Source: Victivallales bacterium (GTDB lineage Bacteria > Verrucomicrobiota > Lentisphaeria > Oligosphaerales > Oligosphaeraceae). Taken from it: 11,734 bases of DNA. Shown here piece by piece: positions 1-6,378 of the stretch; position 1 is the first letter of the stretch, and the number at the start of each line of letters is the position of its first letter. Position numbers and translations under genes: made by a program. Under the pieces are notes generated by a model that worked only from the letters and a program-made list of their open reading frames with translations, was not told the DNA's origin and searched no databases. Location: contig JAFYGL010000273.1 of the NCBI GenBank assembly GCA_017543165.1, forward strand, positions 1 through 11,734, in the 5' to 3' direction.

Positions 1-2
1 AC

Positions 3-380
3 GGCGGGCCTGCGCCTGAATTGGTGAAGCCCGTCGGCAGGCCGCAGTGGCTGGCCTTTCTGGACAGACTTGGCGCGGAGAATGTGACTTCCCTGCTCCT
101 TGAAGGCGGCGGTGAACTTGCGGCAGCCGCGCTTCAGGCAGGCATTGTGAACCGCGTCGCGTTTTTCATCGCGCCAAAACTGCTATGCGGCAGGGACAGC
201 AAAGTTGTGGTTGCAGGCGAAAACCCTGCCCTCATGTCGGAGGCACTGAAACTGGCCAATGTCAAGGTGCAGAAAATTGGGGATGATTTCTTGCTTACGG
301 CCGATGTTGATGTGGGCGCCGAGGCGGGCGCCCACATCGGCGTGCCCCGCTACGGAGATTCACATAAAACAAGGATGTAG
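3..380 (+). CDS. ribD: Riboflavin biosynthesis protein RibD, C-terminal reductase part (5' truncated by window)
   Basis: The reading frame is open from the window edge, so the N-terminus (including any deaminase domain) lies outside. The visible part matches the end of the RibD reductase domain, which reduces the ribosylamino-pyrimidine intermediate with NADPH in the cytoplasm. Diagnostic features are the LLLEGGGELAAAAL segment, then a hydrophobic strand with FFIAPKLLCG, and near the end VQKIGDDFLLTAD. The family normally stops about there. Here about 24 further residues follow (DVDVGAEAGAHIG... to DSHKTRM), and they are encoded by a perfect palindrome at 309-338, so the tail looks like an extension created by a repeat. 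The stop at 378-380 is 9 nt before ribE, which supports one operon. The identity is firm from the motifs plus the ribE neighbour; whether the missing part carries a deaminase domain cannot be seen. Confidence 0.88.
   Translation, partial: GGPAPELVKPVGRPQWLAFLDRLGAENVTSLLLEGGGELAAAALQAGIVNRVAFFIAPKLLCGRDSKVVVAGENPALMSEALKLANVKVQKIGDDFLLTADVDVGAEAGAHIGVPRYGDSHKTRM
309..338. repeat. Perfect 12-bp palindrome with 6-nt loop inside the ribD 3' end (REP-like)
   Basis: GATGTGGGCGCC (309-320), loop GAGGCG, GGCGCCCACATC (327-338). G.T wobbles extend the stem outward. It encodes most of the extra RibD tail. Thirteen bases of its left arm (ATGTGGGCGCCGA, 310-322) recur at 8043-8055 just after the SIS gene, which suggests a dispersed repeat family rather than coding constraint. 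Confidence 0.7.
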
Positions 381-389
381 ATAGTCTAT

Positions 390-1025
390 ATGTTTACTGG
401 TTTGATAGAGGATGTTGGCAGTCTGGTGGAATGCCGCAGGCTGGGCAAAACTGCGAAGTTGAGCGTGCGTACGGCCTTGCCGGAGGCGGAATTGGCTCTT
501 GGGGACAGCATTGCCGTGAACGGCGCCTGCCTTACCATAGAATCGTTCGGCGGCGGCATTGTGCATTTCCACTGCCTGGAGGAAACACTTTCGCGCACGA
601 ACCTTGGCGCAGTGGGACGCGGGGGGCGGCTCAATCTGGAACGGGCATTGCGCCTGGGAGACAGGCTTGGCGGCCACATCGTCAGCGGCCATGTGGATTT
701 CTGCGGCAAGGTGCTTGCCGCAGGCAGGCAGGGTGACGACTTTGTTCTTGAAATATCGTTTCCAGACGAGCAGATGCCATGCATTGTGGAAAAGGGAAGC
801 ATAGCCGTGAATGGCGTGTCGCTTACGATTGCGGCAGTGGAGCGCAATGCTTTCCGTCTTGCATTGATACCAGTGACGCTTGGCAAGACCAACCTGGGTG
901 ATTTGGCTGCGGGGGACAGCGTGAACATAGAAACCGATATGCTGGGCAAATATGTGGCGGCAAATCTGGCTGCCAACAAAAAATCGGAAATCACAATGCA
1001 GACACTGCTGGAGGCAGGATTCTGA
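390..1025 (+). CDS. ribE: Riboflavin synthase, alpha subunit
   Basis: This enzyme dismutates two 6,7-dimethyl-8-ribityllumazine molecules to riboflavin and the pyrimidinedione, the last step of the pathway, in the cytoplasm. At 211 residues it has the usual length. It opens with the family signature MFTGLIEDVG and shows two homologous lumazine-binding barrels: residues about 1-88 with SIAVNGACLTI (Cys47 in the active-site position) and about 97-190 with SIAVNGVSLTI and NIETD (Ser144 and Asp183 region). The GGHIVSGHVDFCG linker and the terminal LLEAGF are typical. It starts 9 nt after ribD; AAGGA at 371-375 is a rather distant ribosome site. The coding end supplies the ribosome site for the next gene. 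The symbol ribE follows Bacillus/RefSeq use; E. coli calls it ribC. Confidence 0.95.
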   Translation: MFTGLIEDVGSLVECRRLGKTAKLSVRTALPEAELALGDSIAVNGACLTIESFGGGIVHFHCLEETLSRTNLGAVGRGGRLNLERALRLGDRLGGHIVSGHVDFCGKVLAAGRQGDDFVLEISFPDEQMPCIVEKGSIAVNGVSLTIAAVERNAFRLALIPVTLGKTNLGDLAAGDSVNIETDMLGKYVAANLAANKKSEITMQTLLEAGF

Positions 1026-1028
1026 GGT

Positions 1029-1814
1029 ATGGACAATAGGCTAAACGCAGTCAAGGCAGTTTTTCTGGATATGGATGGCACCATCTACCATGGCAGCACT
1101 CTGTATCCCACCACGCTGCCTTTTTTGGATTTTCTGAAAAAGCGCGGCATCAAATATGCGTTCTGCTCAAACAATTCCTCCTACAGCAAGGAGCAGTACG
1201 TTCAGCGCATCCAGAAGTACGGCATTGACGCCACAAAGGACAACTTCTATACCTCAACGGATTTCCTGGTGGACACGCTGCGGGCCGAACACCCCGATTG
1301 GAAACGACTGTTTCTGCTGGGAGTGCCTGCCATGGCCGAAGAATTGGAGGCGCAGGGCTTCTCAATCGTGGACGACGAGCCAGATGCGGTAATTGTCTCA
1401 TTTGACAAGACTTTGACCTACGACAGGCTGTGCAGGGCGGCCTGGTTCGTGAGCAGGGATGTGCCTGGCTTTTCTACGCATCCAGATGTGTTCTGCCCAA
1501 CAGACCAGCCTACGTTCCTGGTGGACTGCGGTGCTCTGTCACGTTGCGTGGAAATCGCCACTGGCAAGAAACTGCGGCAATTAGGCAAGCCAGACGCAGG
1601 CTTTCTGCAGAGGGCGGCTGCCCGCTTTGGCGTATTGCCGCAAAATGCAATCATGGTGGGGGACAGGCTTGCCACCGACATAGCGGCTGGCGTGAATGCA
1701 GGAACGCTGACTTGCCGTATCGTGGGGCCTGGCGCCGATTTGGCAAGCTACGCGCCAGTGACACCTACTTTCACATTCGACAACCTGGGCCAGCTCCAGG
1801 CGGAATTCCCGTAG
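1029..1814 (+). CDS. HAD-superfamily subfamily IIA phosphatase (NagD/4-nitrophenylphosphatase type)
   Basis: The 261-residue length fits HAD-IIA sugar or nucleotide phosphatases. All four HAD motifs are visible: I, FLDMDGT with nucleophile Asp14 and acid/base Asp16; II, CSNNSS at 46-51; III, Lys187 in LGKPD; IV, VGDRLATD at 210-217 for Mg2+. The C2 cap lies between motifs II and III and includes VSFDKTLTYDRL (123-134). No signal peptide is present, so it acts in the cytoplasm. The start is 3 nt after the ribE stop; AGGA at 1016-1019, inside ribE, gives a 9-nt spacing, so translation is probably coupled. This position makes it a candidate for dephosphorylating the 5-amino-6-ribitylamino-uracil phosphate intermediate. 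Known enzymes for that step come from other HAD subfamilies, so the role is inferred from context only. Phosphoglycolate or nucleotide phosphatase are alternatives. Confidence 0.88.
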   Translation: MDNRLNAVKAVFLDMDGTIYHGSTLYPTTLPFLDFLKKRGIKYAFCSNNSSYSKEQYVQRIQKYGIDATKDNFYTSTDFLVDTLRAEHPDWKRLFLLGVPAMAEELEAQGFSIVDDEPDAVIVSFDKTLTYDRLCRAAWFVSRDVPGFSTHPDVFCPTDQPTFLVDCGALSRCVEIATGKKLRQLGKPDAGFLQRAAARFGVLPQNAIMVGDRLATDIAAGVNAGTLTCRIVGPGADLASYAPVTPTFTFDNLGQLQAEFP

Positions 1815-1968
1815 ATTGCAAAGATTGTACATATCTGCATAGTTAATATTCAGTTGCTAGGAGAGTCAATGCGCCCCGCGTTGGTAACCATACAATACAA
1901 GAAGCATTTTGCATTTTACTATGCTATATGAAATATAAGGCAGTAAAACTAAGCGTTTCATAGGAAGA

Positions 1969-2006
1969 AGAAAGAATTTACTTGGATATCCATAAAAATT
2001 CTTTCT
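1969..2006. repeat. 11-bp inverted repeat with 16-nt loop
   Basis: AGAAAGAATTT (1969-1979) is exactly complementary to AAATTCTTTCT (1996-2006). The stem is A/T-rich and no T-run follows, so it is not a standard intrinsic terminator. It may mark the end of the riboflavin transcript or be a protein-binding site; function unknown. Confidence 0.5.
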
Positions 2007-2148
2007 ATCAATAGACTGAAATCTCAAGAATTATGTAGGAAATTGGACTAACATTGGTAGGAAGACACTTTTCGCTGTAGAATAAGGGGACTGTTTCATT
2101 GCCACGCATAATATTTTTTGTCAAGAATCATTCTCATACAATAGAGAA

Positions 2149-2161
2149 GTTCCTTAGGAAC
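2149..2161. promoter_or_regulatory. 13-nt palindrome just upstream of the pseudopilin 1 promoter
   Basis: GTTCCT-T-AGGAAC is perfectly symmetric around one base. It sits 3 nt before the TGGAAAAAAAT block of the promoter module, a position where an activator or repressor could bind. The equivalent place before pseudopilin 2 does not contain it, so if it is an operator it is specific to this gene. Confidence 0.3.
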
Positions 2162-2164
2162 GTA

Positions 2165-2214
2165 TGGAAAAAAATCCTTGCCCACTTGCGGTTGGCGGTT
2201 GAGTTTGGTATAAT
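2165..2214 (+). promoter_or_regulatory. Sigma70-type promoter of pseudopilin 1 with upstream A-tract (shared module)
   Basis: The -35 is TTGCGG (2186-2191), the spacer exactly 17 nt, and the -10 a perfect TATAAT (2209-2214). Upstream is TGGAAAAAAAT (2165-2175), placed like an UP element. Predicted transcription start is near 2221, giving a leader of about 44 nt. The same blocks occur in the same order and nearly the same spacing before pseudopilin 2 (9285-9335), including AGTTTG just upstream of the -10. Confidence 0.75.
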
Positions 2215-2252
2215 TAGGCAAAAGTGATTGATTACGTAGAAAACGATAATTT

Positions 2253-2257
2253 AGAGG
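2253..2257 (+). promoter_or_regulatory. Ribosome binding site deciding the pseudopilin 1 start
   Basis: AGAGG lies 7 nt before the ATG at 2265 but only 1 nt before the ATG at 2259. This favours 2265, which gives the short MRKS leader usual for this family. Confidence 0.6.
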
Positions 2258-2264
2258 TATGGAA

Positions 2265-3092
2265 ATGAGAAAGAGTTTCACATTGATAGAATTGCTGGTG
2301 GTCATAGCAATCATAGCGATTTTGGCGGCAATGTTGCTACCTGCATTGAGTAAAGCCCGCGATAAGGCGCGTACAATTGCCTGTGCCAATAACTTGAAGC
2401 AGCTTGGGCTGTCCATGGCGCTATATACAGATGAGCATGACGGGACTTATCCTCCATCCTCAACCACGAAACAGGGAACGGAGACCTTCAATCCAAAGTG
2501 GTGCAATATCATGCTAAGGTCAGGTGCGATGAACGAGAGCAGTTTTCTTTACGACCCCAGTGATACTTCCACTTATGCAAGTAGCGGCAGAAAGCAGGGC
2601 AAGGATTTGGGTGATACTCAAAGCTCCAATGTGAGCTATGGTTATAATAACAATCACATTGGCAGTTCCACACGTTACAAGAACGCAACGACTGGTCTTT
2701 TTACTGGACCAGCTAAGCAGCAGATCATTTTGCAGCCTTCCGCAACCATAGTGCTTGCGGAGACGCAGCATGAAGTCACCACTGCTGATGCGCAGGTTTT
2801 CAATAATGGTTTGCGTGGCGGTGGACGATACATTTTCTATGACCAGTATGGAAGGGATGACGGCAATTCACACGGCGGCATTCTAGCTGCTCCTCATGGC
2901 GCGTCAACCAATGTCTGCTGGGCTGACGGTCATGTCAGCAATCATAAGACCATGGCGCACTTTGACCGCAATTCATTCAATCCACACATGACTGCGGACT
3001 GCAATGTATATAAGCTGGAACCATTCACCACTGGCACAGAAGTCAAGGCACCACCGAAAAACTACGCGAACAACTACATGGACAGGTACTGA
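2265..3092 (+). CDS. Type IV pseudopilin-like protein with H-X9-DG motif (pseudopilin 1)
   Basis: This 275-residue protein starts with a type III (prepilin) signal: MRKS, then [20 protein letters not shown] with Glu at mature position 5, one long hydrophobic helix (5-26) and the PALSKAR continuation. The rest is a soluble extracytoplasmic domain rich in Ser, Thr, Asn and Gly. [12 protein letters not shown] (211-222) fits the H-X9-DG motif of the prepilin-processing-associated domain known from Planctomycetes and Lentisphaerae. Such proteins are expected to be cleaved and methylated by a prepilin peptidase and anchored in, or assembled at, the inner membrane. The residue before the expected cut is Ser, not the usual Gly. 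The gene is monocistronic: it has its own promoter and a strong terminator at 3148-3185. Substrate or partner is unknown. Confidence 0.88.
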   Translation: MRKSFTLIELLVVIAIIAILAAMLLPALSKARDKARTIACANNLKQLGLSMALYTDEHDGTYPPSSTTKQGTETFNPKWCNIMLRSGAMNESSFLYDPSDTSTYASSGRKQGKDLGDTQSSNVSYGYNNNHIGSSTRYKNATTGLFTGPAKQQIILQPSATIVLAETQHEVTTADAQVFNNGLRGGGRYIFYDQYGRDDGNSHGGILAAPHGASTNVCWADGHVSNHKTMAHFDRNSFNPHMTADCNVYKLEPFTTGTEVKAPPKNYANNYMDRY

Positions 3093-3114
3093 AAAGCATA
3101 GCCCCTGTCGTGTG

Positions 3115-3134
3115 CCAGCAGCGAAAGCTGCTGG
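3115..3134 (+). other. Perfect 8-bp hairpin with GAAA tetraloop in the pseudopilin 1 3' UTR
   Basis: CCAGCAGC-GAAA-GCTGCTGG is a GNRA-capped stem without a T-run, located 23 nt after the stop. It may protect the 3' end of the mRNA. TGCCAGCA occurs at 3113-3120 and again at 3141-3148, so the 3' arm could pair instead with the second copy (3129-3134 with 3143-3148), which touches the start of the terminator. Confidence 0.6.
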
Positions 3135-3147
3135 TAGATATGCCAGC

Positions 3148-3185
3148 AAAAAGGCGTCATTGTCATTTTGACAGACGCCTTTTTT
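3148..3185 (+). terminator. Intrinsic terminator after pseudopilin 1
   Basis: AAAAAGGCGTC (3148-3158) pairs with GACGCCTTTTT (3174-3184) over 11 bp; a 2-nt bulge and a second 5-bp stem (TGTCA/TGACA) with a TTT loop cap it, and a T-run follows. The A-run on the left makes it potentially bidirectional. Confidence 0.9.
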
Positions 3186-3206
3186 ATTTTATCTTATGCC
3201 CTTATA

Positions 3207-4277
3207 ATGAAATACGTACCTGACATACCAGCCATACCAGAGCGCGAGCCATTCAAGCTGGAGTGGCGGAATGGCCTGCTTCTGCGTTCCACGAACTGGC
3301 TTGGCGACGCGCTTATGACCTTGCCGGCGGCCTGGCAGGCAAGCCGCGCCTTGCCTCGTGCCTGCGGCTTCTTTGTATTGTGCCCTGCCGCCTTGGCGCC
3401 ATTGTGGTCGTCATGTCCCTGGGTTGACATGGTGATACCCATGCAGGACAGGCATGTCTCTGGTGAAGAACGCAAGACGTTGCGGCGCCTGGCGCCTGGC
3501 GTGGCGCTTGTCTTTCCCAATTCATTCGGCTCGGCGATGGATGTGTGCCGTTGTGGAATACCCCAGAAAGTGGGCAGGAGCGGTCGTTTCCGTGGCTGGA
3601 TGCTGACGCATACGATACCTGAATGGCCTCGTGCAAAAGGGGCGGGGGACAGGCACCAGCTGTTCTACTATCTGGAGCTGGTCTCTTCGATTGTAAAGTT
3701 GCAGCCTGGCATTTCATATCCCGCATTGAAAGTCGATGCCCAGCTTGCGGCGGACTTCGGCATATCGGGCAAAGGATGGCTGGCGCTGGCGCCTGGCGCG
3801 GCATACGGCCCCGCCAAGCAATGGCCCATGGAGCACTTTTTGGAATTGGCGAAAATGCAGCTTGCCCAGGGCAGGAAAATCGTGTTTGTAGGCACTGCGA
3901 AGGAGGCCGCCACCACGGCGCAGCTGAGTGCGCTGCTGCCTGGCTCCATGGATTTGGCGGGCAGGACGAATCTGGCGCAGCTGATGGCGGTGCTGTCCAC
4001 CTGCGAGGCTGTGGTCGCCAATGATTCAGGCGCCATGCATCTTGCGGCGGCGCTGGGCACGCCTGGCGTGGCGATATTCGGTTCCACGGACCCCGTCGCC
4101 ACGGGACCCATAGGGGCGCAATGGCGTCTGCTGGTGTCGGACAAGGCATGCCGTCCCTGCTTCAAGCGCACTTGCCCGCTGGCGGAAGGGCAGTATTCCT
4201 GCCTGTCAGGCATAAGGCCTCATGATGTCGCCCAGCAATTGGAAGAACTGTATGTGGAGGCGGAAAGTGTACGCTGA
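3207..4277 (+). CDS. waaF: Lipopolysaccharide heptosyltransferase, GT9 family (WaaF-like)
   Basis: GT9 enzymes transfer heptose from ADP-heptose to the growing LPS inner core on the cytoplasmic face of the inner membrane. The N-terminal Rossmann domain opens with LLLRSTNWLGDALMTLPA (24-41; Asp34 in the catalytic-base position). The C-terminal domain shows LALAPGAAYGPAKQWP (192-207), DLAGRTNLAQLMAVL (249-263), the nucleotide-sugar segment VVANDSGAMHLAAALGTPG (269-287) and FGSTDP. The tail CRPCFKRTCPLAEGQYSC (315-332) carries the four cysteines common in WaaF. Length 356 fits. The ATG at 3207 was chosen because an upstream TTG (3168) lies inside the terminator; no Shine-Dalgarno is seen, and about 20 residues precede the conserved core, so the start is uncertain. 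The 3' end overlaps the ABC transporter gene by 11 nt. The acceptor could differ from classical heptose II. Confidence 0.85.
   Translation: MKYVPDIPAIPEREPFKLEWRNGLLLRSTNWLGDALMTLPAAWQASRALPRACGFFVLCPAALAPLWSSCPWVDMVIPMQDRHVSGEERKTLRRLAPGVALVFPNSFGSAMDVCRCGIPQKVGRSGRFRGWMLTHTIPEWPRAKGAGDRHQLFYYLELVSSIVKLQPGISYPALKVDAQLAADFGISGKGWLALAPGAAYGPAKQWPMEHFLELAKMQLAQGRKIVFVGTAKEAATTAQLSALLPGSMDLAGRTNLAQLMAVLSTCEAVVANDSGAMHLAAALGTPGVAIFGSTDPVATGPIGAQWRLLVSDKACRPCFKRTCPLAEGQYSCLSGIRPHDVAQQLEELYVEAESVR
4256..4260 (+). promoter_or_regulatory. Ribosome binding site of the ABC transporter gene, inside waaF
   Basis: GGAGG lies 6 nt before GTG 4267, the best site in the area. Alternative starts at ATG 4222 and ATG 4252 have weaker sites (GGAAG at 4241-4245 for the latter). 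The position within the end of waaF implies coupled translation. Confidence 0.6.
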
Positions 4278-5958
4278 CTTTTGCTATATCTTCAGCAGGA
4301 GCGACCGCCTGCGCTTTACGCTGCTGGTGGCGCTGATGCTTGTCGGCAGCTTGATTGAGATGATTACGCTGGCGGCCATCCCCATATTCGTGTCAGGATT
4401 GATGAATGGCCTGGATGGCAGGCTTATTCAATATTTCAGCCAGGAGAAGTTTCCATTGCAGGGCAGCATAGTGCTGCTGTGCCTGTTCTTCTTTCGCACA
4501 ATGTATTTCATGGCGCTGCACTGGTTCCAGGAGCGGATACTGCGCAACAGGCAGATTGCCCTGGGCAGCAGAATCTTCAAGGCATACATGCAGGTGCCAT
4601 ACGGCATTGTGCGCGGCATAAATTCAAATAAACTGATAAACAGCGTCTCGTCTGAAACAGAACGGCTTATAGATGGCGTGCTTTCTCCATTGACAAGTTT
4701 TATCAAAAATGGCTTTGTCACCTTGGCAATATTGTTTTTGCTTGCGTTTTTTGATTGGAAAGTTTCACTTACAGCATTTGGATTGCTTGCCTTGTTTGGC
4801 GGGGCGTTTATGCTGCTGTCCCGCCGCCGCATAGAACAGCAGGGGCATCTGGCATACAGCGCCAGAATGAGTGTGGTGAAGTTGCTTACGGAAGGGCTGC
4901 ATACCCTGAAGGAGGCGATAATTCTAGGTTGCCGCGGAAAATTCACCAAGAAGTTGCACAAGGAACTTGAACAGCAGGCAATGGCGTTGCGTGTCCTAAA
5001 CACCACCCAGAAGAATCTGTGGCCTGCCATGGAATTGCTGACAGTGCTGGTGCTGGTGGGCACTTTTGCAGTTTTGCTTGCTGGTGGCAGGACAACTCAG
5101 ATGGTGGCGCCGACGCTGGTTTTGATGGCCGCCTCGCTGGCGAGGCTGAAGGGCTGCATTACGGAAATGATGCTGTTCTTTTCCACCTTGCGCTACAATT
5201 CCAGCGCATTGGCGGAACTTGCCAATGATTTGCGGGGGCTGGAGGCTGTCATGGTGGAGTTTCCCAAGGAAGTTGAAAAGATGGACTTCAGGGACAAGCT
5301 CTCCATCGAGAAACTTGGTTTTTCCTATCCAGATGCATCTGAGCCAGTGCTGAAGGATGTTTCATTCCAGATAGAATGTGGCTCGTCCGTGGGTTTTGTG
5401 GGCACTACTGGCTCAGGCAAGACCACCATGGCCGAGCTGATTCTTGGCCTTTTCACGCCTGGCCAGGGCAAAATCACCGTGGACGGAAAGGACATACAGG
5501 CTAACCTTCCAGGATGGCAGGCATTGCTGGGATTTGTGCCGCAGGACATCTATTTGCTGGATGACAGCATAAGGGCCAATGTGGCATTGGGCATTGCGCC
5601 TGAAGACGTGGATGAGGGCGCGTTGCAGGATGCTCTCGCCTCCGCGCAACTGGGCGATTTCATCGCCTCGCTACCAGAGGGTGACCGCACTATTGTCGGG
5701 GAAAACGGGGTATTGCTTTCAGGCGGGCAGCGGCAGCGCATCGGCATAGCGCGTGCTCTCTACAGAAAGCCAAGCGTGCTGGTGTTCGACGAGGCGACGT
5801 CTGCATTGGACAATGACACGGAGGCCGCCGTGGTTTCCGCCATCGAGGCATTGCGCGGCACCCATACGCTGATCATCGTGGCGCACCGATTGACGACCAT
5901 TGCATCCTGCAACAAGGTCTATCGCTTTGAGCATGGTACAGTGGAGCTTGCGAAATGA
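4267..5958 (+). CDS. ABC transporter, fused membrane and ATPase domains (type IV exporter; MsbA/PglK-like)
   Basis: With the GTG start the product has 563 residues, the usual size of a half-transporter that works as a homodimer in the inner membrane. About six hydrophobic segments fill residues 15-300. The ATPase part has every motif: Walker A GTTGSGKTT (379-387), Q-loop FVPQD (Gln426), signature LSGGQ (484-488), Walker B VLVFDEA (504-510), D-loop SALD and switch His540 in IIVAHRL. Family members export lipids, lipid-linked sugars, peptides or drugs. Overlap with waaF points to flipping an LPS precursor or lipid-linked oligosaccharide, as MsbA or PglK do; this substrate is inferred from context. 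Longer starts at 4222 or 4252 would add 15 or 5 residues. A terminator follows immediately. Confidence 0.9.
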   Translation: MYADFCYIFSRSDRLRFTLLVALMLVGSLIEMITLAAIPIFVSGLMNGLDGRLIQYFSQEKFPLQGSIVLLCLFFFRTMYFMALHWFQERILRNRQIALGSRIFKAYMQVPYGIVRGINSNKLINSVSSETERLIDGVLSPLTSFIKNGFVTLAILFLLAFFDWKVSLTAFGLLALFGGAFMLLSRRRIEQQGHLAYSARMSVVKLLTEGLHTLKEAIILGCRGKFTKKLHKELEQQAMALRVLNTTQKNLWPAMELLTVLVLVGTFAVLLAGGRTTQMVAPTLVLMAASLARLKGCITEMMLFFSTLRYNSSALAELANDLRGLEAVMVEFPKEVEKMDFRDKLSIEKLGFSYPDASEPVLKDVSFQIECGSSVGFVGTTGSGKTTMAELILGLFTPGQGKITVDGKDIQANLPGWQALLGFVPQDIYLLDDSIRANVALGIAPEDVDEGALQDALASAQLGDFIASLPEGDRTIVGENGVLLSGGQRQRIGIARALYRKPSVLVFDEATSALDNDTEAAVVSAIEALRGTHTLIIVAHRLTTIASCNKVYRFEHGTVELAK

Positions 5959-5962
5959 CAAA

Positions 5963-5994
5963 AAAAGCGCAGAGGCGAATGCCCCTGCGCTTTT
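5963..5994. terminator. Bidirectional intrinsic terminator between convergent genes
   Basis: AAAAGCGCAG (5963-5972) pairs with CTGCGCTTTT (5985-5994); after one A.C mismatch, GGC/GCC closes a GAAT loop. On the + strand it ends the ABC transporter transcript with a short T-run; on the - strand the A-run at 5960-5966 becomes a T-run that ends the small gene at 6016-6258. Confidence 0.88.
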
Positions 5995-6015
5995 GGCTTA
6001 ATGAACTTCAGCGAA

Positions 6016-6258
6016 TCACTGCTGATTCTCGTTCTTCTTGACAACGCCAGCCTCGACCAGCTTGTCAATCAACTGCTGCATTGAGTTGAAGGCCGCCAGG
6101 AAACCCTGTGGAGGGAGAATCAGGCGCACGTTGGTTTCTGGCACGGGGGCCTTGCCTTCCTCTGTGGGCTGCAAGGTCATCAGGTCCATGCGGACCATGC
6201 CGCCTGCGAAGTGAATCTGGCCAATGCCATCTGCAAAGATTTCTTTCTTGTCTGCCAT
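6016..6258 (-). CDS. Small conserved-looking protein of unknown function (80 aa)
   Basis: I do not recognise the family with confidence. The 80-residue product is soluble, without signal peptide or membrane segment. Residues 6-30 (EIFADGIGQIHFAGGMVRMDLMTLQ) look like two beta strands, a Pro/Glu-rich loop follows (31-44), then a strand RLILPP and an amphipathic helix QGFLAAFNSMQQLIDKLVEAG (51-71) with a charged tail. This strand-strand-loop-strand-helix layout resembles small DUF3467-like proteins, but that is only an impression. Support for a real gene: AAGGA (- strand, 6266-6270) 7 nt before ATG, a good promoter upstream, a terminator at the end, and a composition unlike a shadow frame. It stands alone between convergent and divergent neighbours, so context gives no role. 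Confidence 0.8.
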   Translation of the reverse strand: MADKKEIFADGIGQIHFAGGMVRMDLMTLQPTEEGKAPVPETNVRLILPPQGFLAAFNSMQQLIDKLVEAGVVKKNENQQ

Positions 6259-6312
6259 GGTTTTTTCCTTGGTTTTTTGATGTGAAATACAAAACTTTAA
6301 AAAAACAGACGC

Positions 6313-6340
6313 ATTATACAGTGCGTTGCGATAATATCAA
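6313..6340 (-). promoter_or_regulatory. Sigma70-type promoter of the small minus-strand gene
   Basis: On the - strand: -35 TTGATA (complement of 6335-6340), 16-nt spacer, -10 perfect TATAAT (complement of 6313-6318). Predicted start near 6306 leaves a leader of about 48 nt. The divergent SIS gene has no equally clear promoter in this 120-nt gap; GATAAT at 6330-6335 is a weak candidate -10. Confidence 0.55.
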
Positions 6341-6378
6341 GTTGAAAAAGCAAATAAAAAATCTGGTTGATTAAAAAA

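Larger units (their letters stand above)
1815..2264. other. AT-rich intergenic region and 5' leader of pseudopilin 1
   Basis: No convincing gene is seen in about 450 nt. It holds an 11-bp inverted repeat (1969-2006), four copies of TAGGAA (1961, 2036, 2058, 2155), a 13-nt palindrome (2149-2161) and a good promoter (2165-2214). No classic T-tailed terminator is visible after the HAD gene. The region is much richer in A and T than the flanking coding DNA. Confidence 0.6.

Noticed and set aside
386..1084. Long open frame on the minus strand opposite ribE (232 codons)
   Set aside because: It is antisense to a clear riboflavin synthase gene and its product shows no domain or natural composition.
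2121..2137. Fur-box-like palindrome AGAAT-C-ATTCT
   Set aside because: Only 5 bp per arm are symmetric and the match to a Fur consensus is weak; likely chance in AT-rich DNA.
3168..3206. TTG start at 3168 for the heptosyltransferase
   Set aside because: It would put the N-terminus inside the intrinsic terminator of the preceding gene and adds no family-like residues.
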